The position numbers were made by a program, and so were the translations under genes. From JAFDZW01 sp035632315 (lineage in GTDB: Bacteria; Bacteroidota; Ignavibacteria; Palsa-1295), in the NCBI GenBank assembly GCA_035632315.1, contig DASQGZ010000033.1:47792-111791 (forward strand): DNA of 64,000 bases, in the 5' to 3' direction. Shown here piece after piece: positions 24,954 through 35,500 of the stretch. A model generated the notes under the pieces. It was not told the origin of the DNA, did no database searches, and saw only the letters and a list, made by a program, of their open reading frames with translations. Positions within the stretch are counted from its first letter, which is position 1, and each line of letters opens with the position of its first letter.

Positions 24954-26672
24954 ATGAAAATATCTTTTTATAATCCGCGCCGTTTGACTTTTTTAGCGGT
25001 CGTACTGGTAGTTTGCAGTGCACTGCTTGGTTCTCGCATCGAACAAGCGTTCTCGATCGATAATGAATACCAGCAATTGCTGAAGTTCAAGGAAGTCTTT
25101 ACGCTCGTCTCGCAATATTACGTCGACAAGGTCGATCTCAATAAGCTCAATGAAGCGGCGATCGGCGGGATGCTCAAAGAGCTTGATCCGCATTCGGTAT
25201 ATATGCCGCCGGTGAGCGTCAAACAATCGGATGAAGATTTTCGCGGCAGCTTCGAAGGCATTGGCGTTGCATTTGTGCTCAATCACGATTCTATTTTAGT
25301 CGATCAGGTCATCCCGGGCGGCCCGAGTGAAAAAGTCGGACTCATTGCCGGCGATAAGATCGTGCTGATCAATGGCAAAACGACAAAAGGATTTACCGAA
25401 GATTCTGTCAAGAAAAATTTACGCGGTCCGAAGAACACGAAGGTGATCGTTGCTATTGCTCGTAGCGGTGTGCCTGACCTGCTTAATTTTGAGATCACGC
25501 GCGACGTCATTCCGCTCAATAGTGTCACGGCGCATTTTATGATCGACGATAAAACGGCATATATCGCCCTGACGCATTTCATTCAGACATCTCACGAAGA
25601 GATGGTGCGTGCACTCGAAGACCTAAGATCGCAGGGAATGAAATCGCTCATCCTCGATCTGCGCGGAAATCCGGGCGGCTACCTCGAGCAGGCGGTAGAG
25701 ATCGCCGATGAATTTATCGGCGGTACAAAAACGATCGTCTATACAAAAGGCAGAGTATCGAGTTTCGATGAAGTTGACATTTCTCATCCGGGGCAGGAAT
25801 ATGAGAAGCTGCCGCTTGTGGTACTCGTCAATAATGGTAGCGCCAGCGCCAGCGAAATCTTCAGCGGCGCTATGCAGGATCTCGACCGTGCTCCGGTCGT
25901 CGGCATTACGACGTTTGGCAAAGGACTTGTTCAGCGCCAGTTCTCACTCGGCGAAGACGGCAGTGCCCTCCGTTTGACGATCTCCCGTTATTATACGCCG
26001 AGCGGTCGTTCGATCCAGCGTCCGTATGACGGCTCGAAATATACAAAGGGTATTGATAATCCCGATGGTGATGACGAAGACAATTTCGCTCATGCCGTTG
26101 ACGATAAAAATCCGAACGACACGACGAGGCCTAAATTCAAGACTGCCAGCGGCAGGACGATTCTCGGCGGTGGCGGCATCACGCCTGATTTCATAGTTAA
26201 GCCGGATACTGTCACGAAATCAACGATCGAGGCTTTTGCGTCGAGTGCATTTTATGATTATACAAAAGACTATGTCAGCGAGAACGGCGCTTCGCTTCAT
26301 AAAAAATATTCTGCAAATTCATATTTGACCGATTTCTCCATCTCGGATGAAACATTAAATAGTATTATTGCCAGTGCACGCGAAAAGATCGCAAAAGCAC
26401 AAGAAAAACAAGCCGAGAAAACCGTCGTTGGTCGGGAAGGCGATCGAACTGAGAAGATCGTTGAAAAAGCCCATGAACAAAAGGTAAAACTCGACGATAA
26501 AGAGCTCGATGCCGACAGAACATTGATGAAAGATTGGCTGCGAGCCGAGATCGCATATCAACTCTTTGGCTATGACGAACGTGCAAAGATACTGCTCAAG
26601 AGCGATAAGCAATTCCAAAAAGCATACGCACTCATCGGTGAAGCACAGAAAATGGCTACGGTGTTTAAATAA
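24954..26672 (+). CDS. ctpA: Carboxy-terminal processing protease (S41 family)
   Basis: 572 residues: N-terminal signal or anchor helix (about 9-25), helical pre-domain, PDZ domain (about 88-170, FEGIGVAFVLNHDSILVDQVIPGGPSEKVGL), and S41 protease core with the Ser in NNGSASASE (296-300) and the base Lys323 in TFGKGLVQ. A charged helical C-terminal region (about 455-572) rich in K, E and A extends beyond the core. Such proteases trim or degrade periplasmic proteins. A shared terminator separates it from the convergent ABC-F gene. Confidence 0.93.
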   Translation: MKISFYNPRRLTFLAVVLVVCSALLGSRIEQAFSIDNEYQQLLKFKEVFTLVSQYYVDKVDLNKLNEAAIGGMLKELDPHSVYMPPVSVKQSDEDFRGSFEGIGVAFVLNHDSILVDQVIPGGPSEKVGLIAGDKIVLINGKTTKGFTEDSVKKNLRGPKNTKVIVAIARSGVPDLLNFEITRDVIPLNSVTAHFMIDDKTAYIALTHFIQTSHEEMVRALEDLRSQGMKSLILDLRGNPGGYLEQAVEIADEFIGGTKTIVYTKGRVSSFDEVDISHPGQEYEKLPLVVLVNNGSASASEIFSGAMQDLDRAPVVGITTFGKGLVQRQFSLGEDGSALRLTISRYYTPSGRSIQRPYDGSKYTKGIDNPDGDDEDNFAHAVDDKNPNDTTRPKFKTASGRTILGGGGITPDFIVKPDTVTKSTIEAFASSAFYDYTKDYVSENGASLHKKYSANSYLTDFSISDETLNSIIASAREKIAKAQEKQAEKTVVGREGDRTEKIVEKAHEQKVKLDDKELDADRTLMKDWLRAEIAYQLFGYDERAKILLKSDKQFQKAYALIGEAQKMATVFK

Positions 26673-26690
26673 AAAACAAATTGATGTTAG

Positions 26691-26717
26691 AAAAAAGGCG
26701 GCATTACCGCCTTTTTT
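26691..26717. terminator. Bidirectional terminator between ctpA and the ABC-F gene
   Basis: An 11-bp stem (26691-26701 with 26707-26717) has six As on one side and six Ts on the other, so it works on both strands. The TAA of the minus-strand ABC-F gene begins inside the T-run, an economical overlap. Confidence 0.85.
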
Positions 26718-28713
26718 ATTTTCCGGCTTTTTCTAATTCTTCTGAGGCGGCAGTCCACTCGTAATACAAGCCTTCCAGGCGCGAATGGATAGCCTTTAAT
26801 TCAGCAGCGTCCTCCTGAGCTTTTACTGCGTTCTTATAGTAATCCGGCTCGAACATCGCCTCTTCGATTCGGCGCTGTTTTGCTTCGAGTGGTGCGATTG
26901 CCGATTCGATCTTCGAAAGTTTATCTTTGAACGGTTTTAACTTCTTACTGCGTTCGCTGCGTTCAGCGGCTTCGTCACGCTTTCGGTCTTTGTTCGATTG
27001 CGGCGGCTCTTTCGATTTGCCATTCTCCTTCGAGCGCTTGGAAGCGAGAACCTCCTGACGTTCTGTCTCGTCAAGTTCAGAAATATATTGATCGAGCGCA
27101 CCGAAATATTCTTTCACCCGGCCGCCGCCAAATGTAATAACACGATCGGCAAGATCGCGCAGAAAATCGCGGTCGTGGCTGATCACAACGATCGTACCTT
27201 CGAATGTAAGGAGCGCTTGTTTGAGAACTTCTTTCGAACGCATATCAAGGTGGTTCGTCGGTTCGTCGAGCACGAGGGTATTCGAAGGAATCAGCAACAG
27301 CTTTGCGAGAGCTAACCTTGATTTCTCACCACCGGAAAGCACTCGTACGGGTTTTATCACGTCATCGCCGCGGAAGAGAAACGAGCCCAGCAACGCCCTG
27401 ATCTGCGACTCGTTGTAATTAAGTTTTTTATCGGAATTAAAGTACAGCGAGCGGACGACAGTGTCGATCGTTTCATAAACAGTTGCTTTCGGATCAAGTT
27501 GATCGGCTACGTGTTGCGCGTAATATCCGAGTTGTACGTTATGCGTGGGCGAGTTTTCACCCGAAGTAAGGTTTTCAACACCTGCAAGAATTTTTCCAAG
27601 GGTTGTTTTACCTTCGCCATTGCGGCCGAGAAATGCGACACGCTCGCCTCGTTCGATACGAAGGTCACAATGCGAGAACACTAATTTATCATCATAGCTT
27701 TTCGAGCCGTCTTTGATCTCAAAGACAGTCCGCCCGGAGGGACGTGCTTCTGGAAAATCAAAATGAATGAACGGTTCGTGCTCCGATAGCTCGATGCGTT
27801 CCATTCGTTCGAGCATCTTGATGCGCGATTGTGCCTGCCTTGCTTTGGTTGCTTTGTAGCGGAAACGCTCAACGAATCGCTCCATCTCATTACGACGCGC
27901 AGCGACCGTTGCAGCATACGCGGCGCGCTGCGCTTCGCGTTCCGCCGATGTTTTTTCGAAATAATCGTAATTGCCGGCAAACATCTCAATATATTTTCCG
28001 GGTGCGACATAGACCGTCTTGTTCGTCAGTCCGTTCAGGAAATCGCGATCATGCGAAACGACAGCGATCACGCCGTCATACACTTTTAAATATTCTTCGA
28101 GCCACAGCAAACTTGCCAGGTCGAGATGATTCGTCGGTTCGTCGAGCAAAAGCGCATCGGGATGCTGCAATAATAATTTTGCAAGCATGATACGCATCTG
28201 CCATCCGCCGGAGAATTCTTTGATCGGACGATGCTGGTCGGATTCGGAAAATCCGAGACCACTCAAGATTCGCGAGGCATCCGATTCAAGTGAATACGCA
28301 TTCGCGCCTTCGATCTTATGTTGAAGATCACCGAATTTTTCGAGGATCTGCATATATTCATCCGACGTATGATCGGGGTGCGTTGCAAGAAGATGCTGCT
28401 GCACGTCAAGCGCTTCCATCCAGCCAACGACATCGGCGCGCGCCATCATTACTTCCGAAAGCGCGGTGCGTTCGAGCGTTGCCGTATCAAAGGCAACTTC
28501 CTGCGGGAGATAGCCAAGGATATAATCGCGCGGCGTTTGGATGACGCCGGATTCCGGCTGCATCAGACCGTAAATAATTTTCAACAGGGTAGATTTGCCC
28601 GCACCGTTCGCGCCGACAATGCCTGCGCGGTCGCGGCCGCCCAAAGTGAACGATGCGTCACGAAAAAGATACCTGCCCCCGAATTGTACGGAGAGATGTT
28701 CGACTGCTATCAT
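26716..28713 (-). CDS. ABC-F family ATPase (Uup/YheS-like)
   Basis: 665 residues with two ABC modules in one chain: GANGAGKST and FSGGWQMR with DEPTNHLD in the first, GRNGEGKTT and LSGGEKSRLALAKLL with DEPTNHLD in the second. The linker between them has the long charged helices of the ABC-F P-site tip (EREAQRAAYAATVAARRNEME, then RYKATKARQAQSRIKMLERME). There are no membrane helices. A charged coiled-coil C-terminal domain (about 545-665) resembles that of Uup/YheS. ABC-F proteins act on ribosomes or DNA, not as transporters; whether this one gives translation rescue or antibiotic protection cannot be told. Confidence 0.9.
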   Translation of the reverse strand: MIAVEHLSVQFGGRYLFRDASFTLGGRDRAGIVGANGAGKSTLLKIIYGLMQPESGVIQTPRDYILGYLPQEVAFDTATLERTALSEVMMARADVVGWMEALDVQQHLLATHPDHTSDEYMQILEKFGDLQHKIEGANAYSLESDASRILSGLGFSESDQHRPIKEFSGGWQMRIMLAKLLLQHPDALLLDEPTNHLDLASLLWLEEYLKVYDGVIAVVSHDRDFLNGLTNKTVYVAPGKYIEMFAGNYDYFEKTSAEREAQRAAYAATVAARRNEMERFVERFRYKATKARQAQSRIKMLERMERIELSEHEPFIHFDFPEARPSGRTVFEIKDGSKSYDDKLVFSHCDLRIERGERVAFLGRNGEGKTTLGKILAGVENLTSGENSPTHNVQLGYYAQHVADQLDPKATVYETIDTVVRSLYFNSDKKLNYNESQIRALLGSFLFRGDDVIKPVRVLSGGEKSRLALAKLLLIPSNTLVLDEPTNHLDMRSKEVLKQALLTFEGTIVVISHDRDFLRDLADRVITFGGGRVKEYFGALDQYISELDETERQEVLASKRSKENGKSKEPPQSNKDRKRDEAAERSERSKKLKPFKDKLSKIESAIAPLEAKQRRIEEAMFEPDYYKNAVKAQEDAAELKAIHSRLEGLYYEWTAASEELEKAGK

Positions 28714-28734
28714 TGTAAGTGGCGCTTAGAACAC

Positions 28735-29274
28735 TCAGAGGATGCGTTTCCTTCCACGGCGTTTTCTTGTGATCGGGCCGATATGATGTTCAATATGTGC
28801 GCCGGGATCGGGATAGGGAATAATTGAGATCGAACCGTCATTTTCTAAGATTGCAGTTCGAACATCTTTAAGCGAGTCAAAGCCGTGCTCGCGGATCGCT
28901 TCGAGAATGTCATCTTCGGTCAGGTTTTCGGAGTCCATTGCCGATAGAACAGGCTTACTATTCCTCACGAGTAACTTCGGTTCGCCGATGAATGCTTCGC
29001 GAGTTATTTTATTTCGGCGGATATAAACAGTTAAGATCATATTCGCGACAAGTAATGCTGCAGCCGCAACAAGCCCTCCGACAAGCGATGTATCATTGCC
29101 GACCATGGCGTTCTGGACAGCATTAGAGATCAATAATATTAGCGCAAAATCCGGAAGAGAAAGCTGCGAAAGATGCCGTTTACCGGCGATACGAAAGCCA
29201 AGCAGAATTGCCGCATACACAACGACCGACCTGACGACGACCATAAGAAGCGATGAAAGATTATCCGGAAGCAT
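28735..29274 (-). CDS. DUF421 membrane protein (YetF-like)
   Basis: 179 residues. Three N-terminal helices (SLLMVVVRSVVVYAAILLGFRIAGKR, LPDFALILLISNAVQNAMVG, LVGGLVAAAALLVANMILTVYI) are followed by a soluble domain with GEPKLLVRNSKP, LTEDDILEAIREHGFDSLKDVRTAILENDGSISIIP, the DUF421/YetF signature. Its biochemical role is not established. The gene lies 21 bases upstream of the ABC-F gene on the same strand and is probably cotranscribed with it. Confidence 0.88.
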   Translation of the reverse strand: MLPDNLSSLLMVVVRSVVVYAAILLGFRIAGKRHLSQLSLPDFALILLISNAVQNAMVGNDTSLVGGLVAAAALLVANMILTVYIRRNKITREAFIGEPKLLVRNSKPVLSAMDSENLTEDDILEAIREHGFDSLKDVRTAILENDGSISIIPYPDPGAHIEHHIGPITRKRRGRKRIL

Positions 29275-29397
29275 AGATTCTTGCTAAGAGTGTTGTTTTT
29301 GAGTCGTTTCGCGCCATTATTTGAACTAAAGCATATAAAGATTAGTTTTCACCTATCTGTTAGAATAAGGCTATCAGAAGACTTTTTATTTATTGTT

Positions 29398-31494
29398 ATG
29401 GCACGGAAATTTACGTTAGATCATACTCGGAACATCGGCATCATGGCGCATATCGACGCCGGAAAAACGACGACGACCGAGCGTATCCTCTACTACACGG
29501 GTGTGGTGCATCGCATGGGCGAAGTGCACGAAGGCGGCGCGACCATGGATTGGATGGAGCAGGAAAAAGAGCGCGGCATTACGATCACCTCCGCCGCAAC
29601 AACCTGCGAATGGCGCGGCAACCAGATCCAGATCATCGATACCCCCGGACACGTTGATTTTACAGTCGAGGTAGAGCGTTCGCTTCGCGTCCTCGACGGA
29701 GCCGTCGCGCTGTTTTGCGCGGTCGGCGGTGTAGAACCCCAGTCAGAAACAGTTTGGCGTCAGGCAAATAAATACGGCGTGCCGCGTATTGCGTTCGTCA
29801 ATAAGATGGACCGCACGGGCGCGGATTTTTATCACGTCATTGAGATGATCAAGGAGCGCCTCGGCGCAAACCCGATCCCGATCAATCTCCCGATCGGTCA
29901 GGGCGAAATTTTTGCCGGTGTTGTTGATCTTGTTGAAAACAAAGCCTACATCTATAACAACGATGCGACGCTCGGAAAGAACTTCGACGTCGTTCCGATT
30001 CCGCACGACCTTGAAGCAACAACGAAAGAATGGCGCACGAAATTATTCGAAGCGGTTGCTGAAGTTGATGATACGCTGCTTGTAAAATATCTCGAAGGTC
30101 AGGACATTACACCCGACGAAGTCCGCCGCGTGTTGCGTCAGGCGACGATCGAGAGCCGCATTATTCCCGTGCTTTGCGGTTCGGCATTCAAGAACAAGGG
30201 CGTTCAGCAGCTACTTGATTCTGTTGTTGATTTTCTGCCGAGTCCGGTTGATGTCGGCGAGATCGAAGGCCATCATATCAATCTGACCGATCACATTCAA
30301 CGCCAGCCGAAAGACGACGAGAAGTTTGCGGCGATCGCGTTCAAAATTATGACCGATCCATACGTCGGGAAGCTGACGTTCTTCCGTGTGTATTCAGGTA
30401 CACTCAATTCCGGCTCGTATGTGCTCAATAGCGTCAGCGGCAAGAAAGAGCGCATCGGACGTATTCTTCGCATGCACGCGAACCATCGCGAAGACATTGA
30501 AGCAGCTTATGCTGGTGATATTTGCGCCGCAGTCGGCTTAAAGCAAACTCGTACGGGCGATACACTGTGCGATGAAGACGATCCGATCATTCTCGAACGT
30601 ATGGTATTTCCCGAGCCTGTCATTTCTCTTGCCGTCGAGCCGAAAACGAAAGCCGACAGTGAGAAGATGGGCGAAGCATTGCAAAAACTTGCCGATGAAG
30701 ATCCGACATTCCGCGTCAAAACTGACGAAGAAACCGGGCAAACAATTCTTTCCGGCATGGGCGAACTTCATCTTGAAATTCTCGTTGATCGTTTGAAGCG
30801 TGAGTTCAAAGTTGAAGCGAACGTCGGTAAGCCGCAGGTTGCGTATAAAGAGACGATCAAGAAGAAAGTTACTTCCGAAGGCAAATTTGTTCGTCAGTCG
30901 GGCGGACGTGGTCAGTTCGGTCATTGCTGGATCGATCTCGAACCGAACGAGCCGGGCAAAGGCTATGAATTTATCAATGACATCGTTGGCGGCGTTGTCC
31001 CGAAAGAATATATCTCGCCGATCAGCGCGGGTATTCAGGAAGCGATGAAGAGTGGTGTGCTCGCCGGATATCCGGTCGAGGACATCAAAGTTCGTCTCTT
31101 CGACGGCAGCTACCACGAAGTTGACTCGTCGGAAATGGCATTCAAGATCGCGGGTTCGATCGCGTTCAAAGAAGGCTGTAAGAAGGCGACGCCGGTTCTG
31201 CTCGAACCGATCATGGACGTCGAGGTCATCACGCCCGAAGAATATATGGGTGATGTGATGGGTGATCTTTCGAGCCGCCGCGGTCGCATTGAAGGTATGA
31301 ATGCCAGAAGCGACGCGCAGGTTATCAAAGCCGTCGTGCCGTTATCCGATATGTTCGGTTATGCGACAACGCTTCGTTCGATGACGCAGGGACGTGCGGT
31401 CTATTCGATGCAGTTCGCCCGCTATGAAGATGCACCACGCTCGATCCAAGAGCAGGTCATCGAAATGGTCAAGGGTAAGCCAGTTACTGCGTAA
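29398..31494 (+). CDS. fusA: Elongation factor G
   Basis: 698 residues from ATG 29398 (MARKFTLDHTRNIGIMAHIDAGKTT, G1 at about 17-24); upstream in-frame codons add an unrelated leader. G3 (DTPGHVDF), G4 (NKMD) and domains II-V are all present, with GMGELHLEI in domain III. It moves tRNA and mRNA through the ribosome. Unlike the usual str operon, rpsL, rpsG and tuf are not beside it, so this may be a second, free-standing EF-G or a dispersed str operon. It has its own terminator. Confidence 0.95.
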   Translation: MARKFTLDHTRNIGIMAHIDAGKTTTTERILYYTGVVHRMGEVHEGGATMDWMEQEKERGITITSAATTCEWRGNQIQIIDTPGHVDFTVEVERSLRVLDGAVALFCAVGGVEPQSETVWRQANKYGVPRIAFVNKMDRTGADFYHVIEMIKERLGANPIPINLPIGQGEIFAGVVDLVENKAYIYNNDATLGKNFDVVPIPHDLEATTKEWRTKLFEAVAEVDDTLLVKYLEGQDITPDEVRRVLRQATIESRIIPVLCGSAFKNKGVQQLLDSVVDFLPSPVDVGEIEGHHINLTDHIQRQPKDDEKFAAIAFKIMTDPYVGKLTFFRVYSGTLNSGSYVLNSVSGKKERIGRILRMHANHREDIEAAYAGDICAAVGLKQTRTGDTLCDEDDPIILERMVFPEPVISLAVEPKTKADSEKMGEALQKLADEDPTFRVKTDEETGQTILSGMGELHLEILVDRLKREFKVEANVGKPQVAYKETIKKKVTSEGKFVRQSGGRGQFGHCWIDLEPNEPGKGYEFINDIVGGVVPKEYISPISAGIQEAMKSGVLAGYPVEDIKVRLFDGSYHEVDSSEMAFKIAGSIAFKEGCKKATPVLLEPIMDVEVITPEEYMGDVMGDLSSRRGRIEGMNARSDAQVIKAVVPLSDMFGYATTLRSMTQGRAVYSMQFARYEDAPRSIQEQVIEMVKGKPVTA

Positions 31495-31515
31495 GAATAG
31501 CAATTTGCTCTTAGT

Positions 31516-31547
31516 AAAAGCCGCTTCTTCAAAGCGGCTTTTTTGTT
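31516..31547 (+). terminator. Terminator of fusA
   Basis: AAAAGCCGCTT (31516-31526) pairs with AAGCGGCTTTT (31532-31542) across a 5-base loop, ending in six Ts then GTTTT. Confidence 0.88.
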
Positions 31548-31582
31548 TTAAAATTAGACCGGCCTTGAAAAGGAGCGGCAAC

Positions 31583-32569
31583 TTATTCATACACCCGTAC
31601 TTCCTTTGTTTCGGAGATATTCTGTAAGCCGCGGGCCATCACTTGAAGTCCTTCCGAGACGCCGGAGCATTTCACACCAAGTTCGGTCTGGGCTTTGAGG
31701 CTGACTAAGGCGACGGAGCGGGGACGATCGGCAATGCCTTCTTCTTTCGATGGCGCGAATTCTACCGCTCGGATGAACGAAGCATCGAGGCGGAACGTAT
31801 CGGCAACTTGTACGGCAAGTTCGTAACGCGAACGAAGTTCGGGACCCGCAACGTGATACAAACCTGTCTTTTGCAATTCGATCGCACGAACGATGGAAAG
31901 CGCCACATCGTCAACGAGTGTCGGATTCGACGAGAGGTTAGTATAAGCGCTTACGACCTCGTTCTTTCTGATCTTGTGCAACGTATGAAGAACAAAATTT
32001 TCCCTGCTATGTAATCGAACAACTTCAGCACCATACAACATCGATGTCCGAATAACCAGATGAGGAATGCCAGAACTTTTAAGTGCATTTTCACTTGCGA
32101 GTTTCGTCCTACCGTAATAATTGACCGGGTTCGGCGTACCGATCTCGGAATACGGCGACCGTGACCCGTCGAACACATAATCGCTGGAAATATGAACGAT
32201 CCGTGCGTCGAGCCGCCTGGCAGCTTCAATGATATATTCGACCGAGCGGACATTTGCTTTCCAAGCCGTTTCTCTTTCGCGCTCGGCTGCATTGACATCA
32301 ACAAGGCTCGCGCAATTGACGATCACATCTGGTTTGTACCGAAGCAGGGTATCGCGGACCTTTATGCGGTCGGAAAGATCGAGTGATTCGTATCCAATGA
32401 TACGCGGCTCGTTGCCCAGGTCATCATACAGCAGTTTTTCCTGCCGGGACGAAAGGACAAGATCCGAACGTGATTCATCGAGGAGGGTACGTAGAGTATG
32501 TTGCCCGAGAAAACCATGAACGCCTGTCAGGAAAACAGTTTCACGGCGTCTCGGGCGCAATATGGACAT
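31583..32569 (-). CDS. RmlD-like NAD(P)-dependent sugar-nucleotide reductase (extended SDR)
   Basis: 328 residues with a Rossmann start FLTGVHGFLGQHTLR, the substrate-binding style of dTDP-4-dehydrorhamnose reductases (KPDVIVNCASLVDVNAAERE, ISSDYVFDGSRSPYSEIGTPNPVNYYGRTKLASE) and the YxxxK pair inside YYGRTK. RmlD makes dTDP-rhamnose, but related SDRs act on other nucleotide sugars or as regulatory subunits of methionine adenosyltransferase, so the substrate is open. No rmlABC genes are nearby. It is the last gene of the minus-strand group with the 1178-residue protein, 18 bases downstream of it. Confidence 0.78.
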   Translation of the reverse strand: MSILRPRRRETVFLTGVHGFLGQHTLRTLLDESRSDLVLSSRQEKLLYDDLGNEPRIIGYESLDLSDRIKVRDTLLRYKPDVIVNCASLVDVNAAERERETAWKANVRSVEYIIEAARRLDARIVHISSDYVFDGSRSPYSEIGTPNPVNYYGRTKLASENALKSSGIPHLVIRTSMLYGAEVVRLHSRENFVLHTLHKIRKNEVVSAYTNLSSNPTLVDDVALSIVRAIELQKTGLYHVAGPELRSRYELAVQVADTFRLDASFIRAVEFAPSKEEGIADRPRSVALVSLKAQTELGVKCSGVSEGLQVMARGLQNISETKEVRVYE

Positions 32570-32587
32570 TCAATGCTTTCAAATAAA

Positions 32588-35500
32588 TTAATAGACAGCG
32601 ATCATCCGAACACCGATGAGCGCCTGGCCTGCGTAGATGGCAACATTGTAACTTCCACTTGCAAGGCCTCCGAGTGAAATGCGGTGAGCATGATCGCCGA
32701 CATTCTCATTCTCGTAGTTCGAAGAAGCAACTTCCCGGCCAAGCATATCGCGAACGACAATATGAGTCGACCCGAACGAAGCAAGGGTATAACTGACAGT
32801 CGTATTTTCCTGAAGCGGGTTCGGATAGACGGAAATCTTATTCCCATCGACAGTTGTCGAAGATGAAGCTGCAGTGCCGGCTTGGCCATCAACAAGGGTG
32901 ATCTTTATCACTTTTGCCGAATTGCCACTATTAAGAACAGTGACCCAAACTTGCGTGCCATTGGAACGGGGGTCGTATTCGATCCCGCGAACGTTCGTAC
33001 CATTGTTGCCGCCTTCCTGCACGAACCATGAGCTAAGCTCAAGGCCGTCAGTGCGTGAGAGTTTCAAAATATAGCTGTCATAGAGCGTCGCATTTGATGC
33101 CGTTCCTTGGAAATCGGTCCACGTATGGTACAGATCGCCGGTCATCGAATTAAGCGCAAGACAGCGCGGCCCGAACGCCGCGACGCGGCCCGATTGTGTC
33201 AGGTCGAAATCATCGATCGACGTTGCAGGGTTCGTCTTTTGTACTCGGTGAATGACATTATGATCGCGATCGGCAAGAAAAAGCGTATCGCCAATGACAA
33301 GAATACCAGTCCCGTACGAACACGGCGACGACCATTGATGCATGATCACGCCTGCCGTCGTGATCTCGAAGATATGTGACGTATTGTTATCCTGACGAGA
33401 CTGATGAACGAACAAATGTTTTGTTGTCGGATCGTATTTGATGCCGGTGAAAAAACCGCCGCTTCCATTAACAGTGATACTCCCGGTGATATTGCCGTTA
33501 TTCGGATCCATCTTATAGATCTTCTGATCGCCGGTCGTTCCGGTGGTGAAGTTCGTTACAAAGAGGGTATTATCGTCACCGTCGTAAGCAAGATCATACA
33601 TATAGAGTGGCTGTTCGGAGAACGTCAAGAGTGTCGAGCCTGCAAGCCGTCTGGTGATCTGGAAATGCTGGGAAAGCAGAATTTCACTTCCGTCGGTTAC
33701 TCGAACGAGGGCACGCTGGCTTTCTGCAAATTTTACCGAATTGATCGCAAACGAATTTCCGGACGCATTCGGCGAAAGGGTTGTCCACGTTCCTGCATCG
33801 TCGGTGCTGATCTCGACCTTGACGGCATTCGATGTCGTACCGTACCACGAGATAGCCGTCGGTTCGCCGATGTACCAGATGCTTGCAACGGTCGGCGAAG
33901 TAATACCGGATGGAATATCATCCATTGGCGCTTCCCAAACCGAGCGGCCGTGCGTCGCAGTGCGAATAACTCTGTTCTTCACCTGCATTGCCATGTCGAG
34001 GATGGCGACATTGGGCAGGCTTGCACCGTATGGAAGCCAATCAACACCGTCGTCAGGGGAATAAAACATTCCGACATCAGTGCCGACATACAAATGCGCC
34101 GGATGAGCCGGATCGAGCAGTATCTTATTACAGGAAATATCCGGGAGTTGGCTGGAAATATCGGTGAATGTCGTACCAAAATCTGTCGTCTTAAATACGT
34201 GACCTCTTCCGAAGCCGCTGAGCGTCACGTAAAATGTTTGCTTCGACGCAGGGCTTACCTTTATGTCAGTCACCGCTCTGCCGGGAAGTTTCCCGCCTTG
34301 TGTAAAATTCAGTCCGTTGTTAGTGGTCGTCCAGATAAGTCCGTCTGTGGTTCCGATCATAACTGACGATCCGTCACCTGCGGGTCCTATGGCATTAATA
34401 TAGCTTCCGCTGCCTGAGGCAAGTTTTTTCGAACGCCGTGCCCATGTCGATGAGCCGCTTCCGAGAACATAGAGAAATTGTGAAGCAGTGTAGAGGATGT
34501 GATTTGTCTCGTCCTGAATGAGTGGTTTTACCCAGCCGACGCTGTCGCCGCTATTGATGCCGCTTGAAAAATCCTGTTCGCCGGAAGAAGCGGTATAAAG
34601 AGAAACAGCAAATGCTGTCGGCCTCATAAAATATATTTTGTTATTATCGCGCGAATCGACAACGACCGTCGAGCCGTCGCCGCCGCCGATAACACCCCAA
34701 TCGCCATCGCGCGATCCGGTGAGGGTCCCGTTATCCTGAGTGCCGATGTAGGTGATATCATCTACTGTCTGATCGATCGCCATTCCGTATGACTCGGTAA
34801 TAGCGGTGCTGTCGTTTAATACGTTATAAGAGGCACCGCGATCGGTCGAGGAAGCAATACCGCCATCGCAGCCGGCAATAAGATCATTTGTTGTCGATGA
34901 AAATGCAGCTGCATGCTGGTCGGGGTGAATGCCTCCGGCATAAGCGCCGCCAACATCCGTCCAGCTCGCTCCGCCATCTTCGGTAAGCCAGATCGAAATA
35001 CCAGCCATTAAGAAACGGTCGGCAGTTTTCGGATCGCGAATAAGATATGCGTCATACCAACCTTGGTACGTCCCTGCTACGCCGAACGGATCGTTGCTTT
35101 GGAAATTTCCCGAAATATCTGTCCATGTCTGTCCGCCGTCAAGCGACCGCGAGCAGCCTTCGAAGCCGCCATCATAGCGAATTGAAAGATCAACAACGTC
35201 GTTCGGGTTTTGGGGGTTAGCTGCAACGTGCATCCGTCGCATCTGAAGATAATTATGAACCGGCGCCCAAGTATCTCCGCCATCGGCGGAACGGTAAATG
35301 CCATGTCCGGGAATGCCGACATATAAAACGTACACGTTCTCGCTCACTGAAAGATCGACATCGGTAACATCGCCCGGCGGCAAGCCGCTTGATGCAGGGA
35401 TCTTCATCCATGACGCACCGGCATCGGTCGAACGGTAAAGTCCGCCGCCCGAACCCGCACCGCCGGCAAAAATGATATTTGTTTTCGTGGGATGAATGAC

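Noticed and set aside
33404..34366. Open frame of 320 codons on the plus strand
   Set aside because: It is antisense to the 1178-residue T9SS propeller protein and shows no domain.
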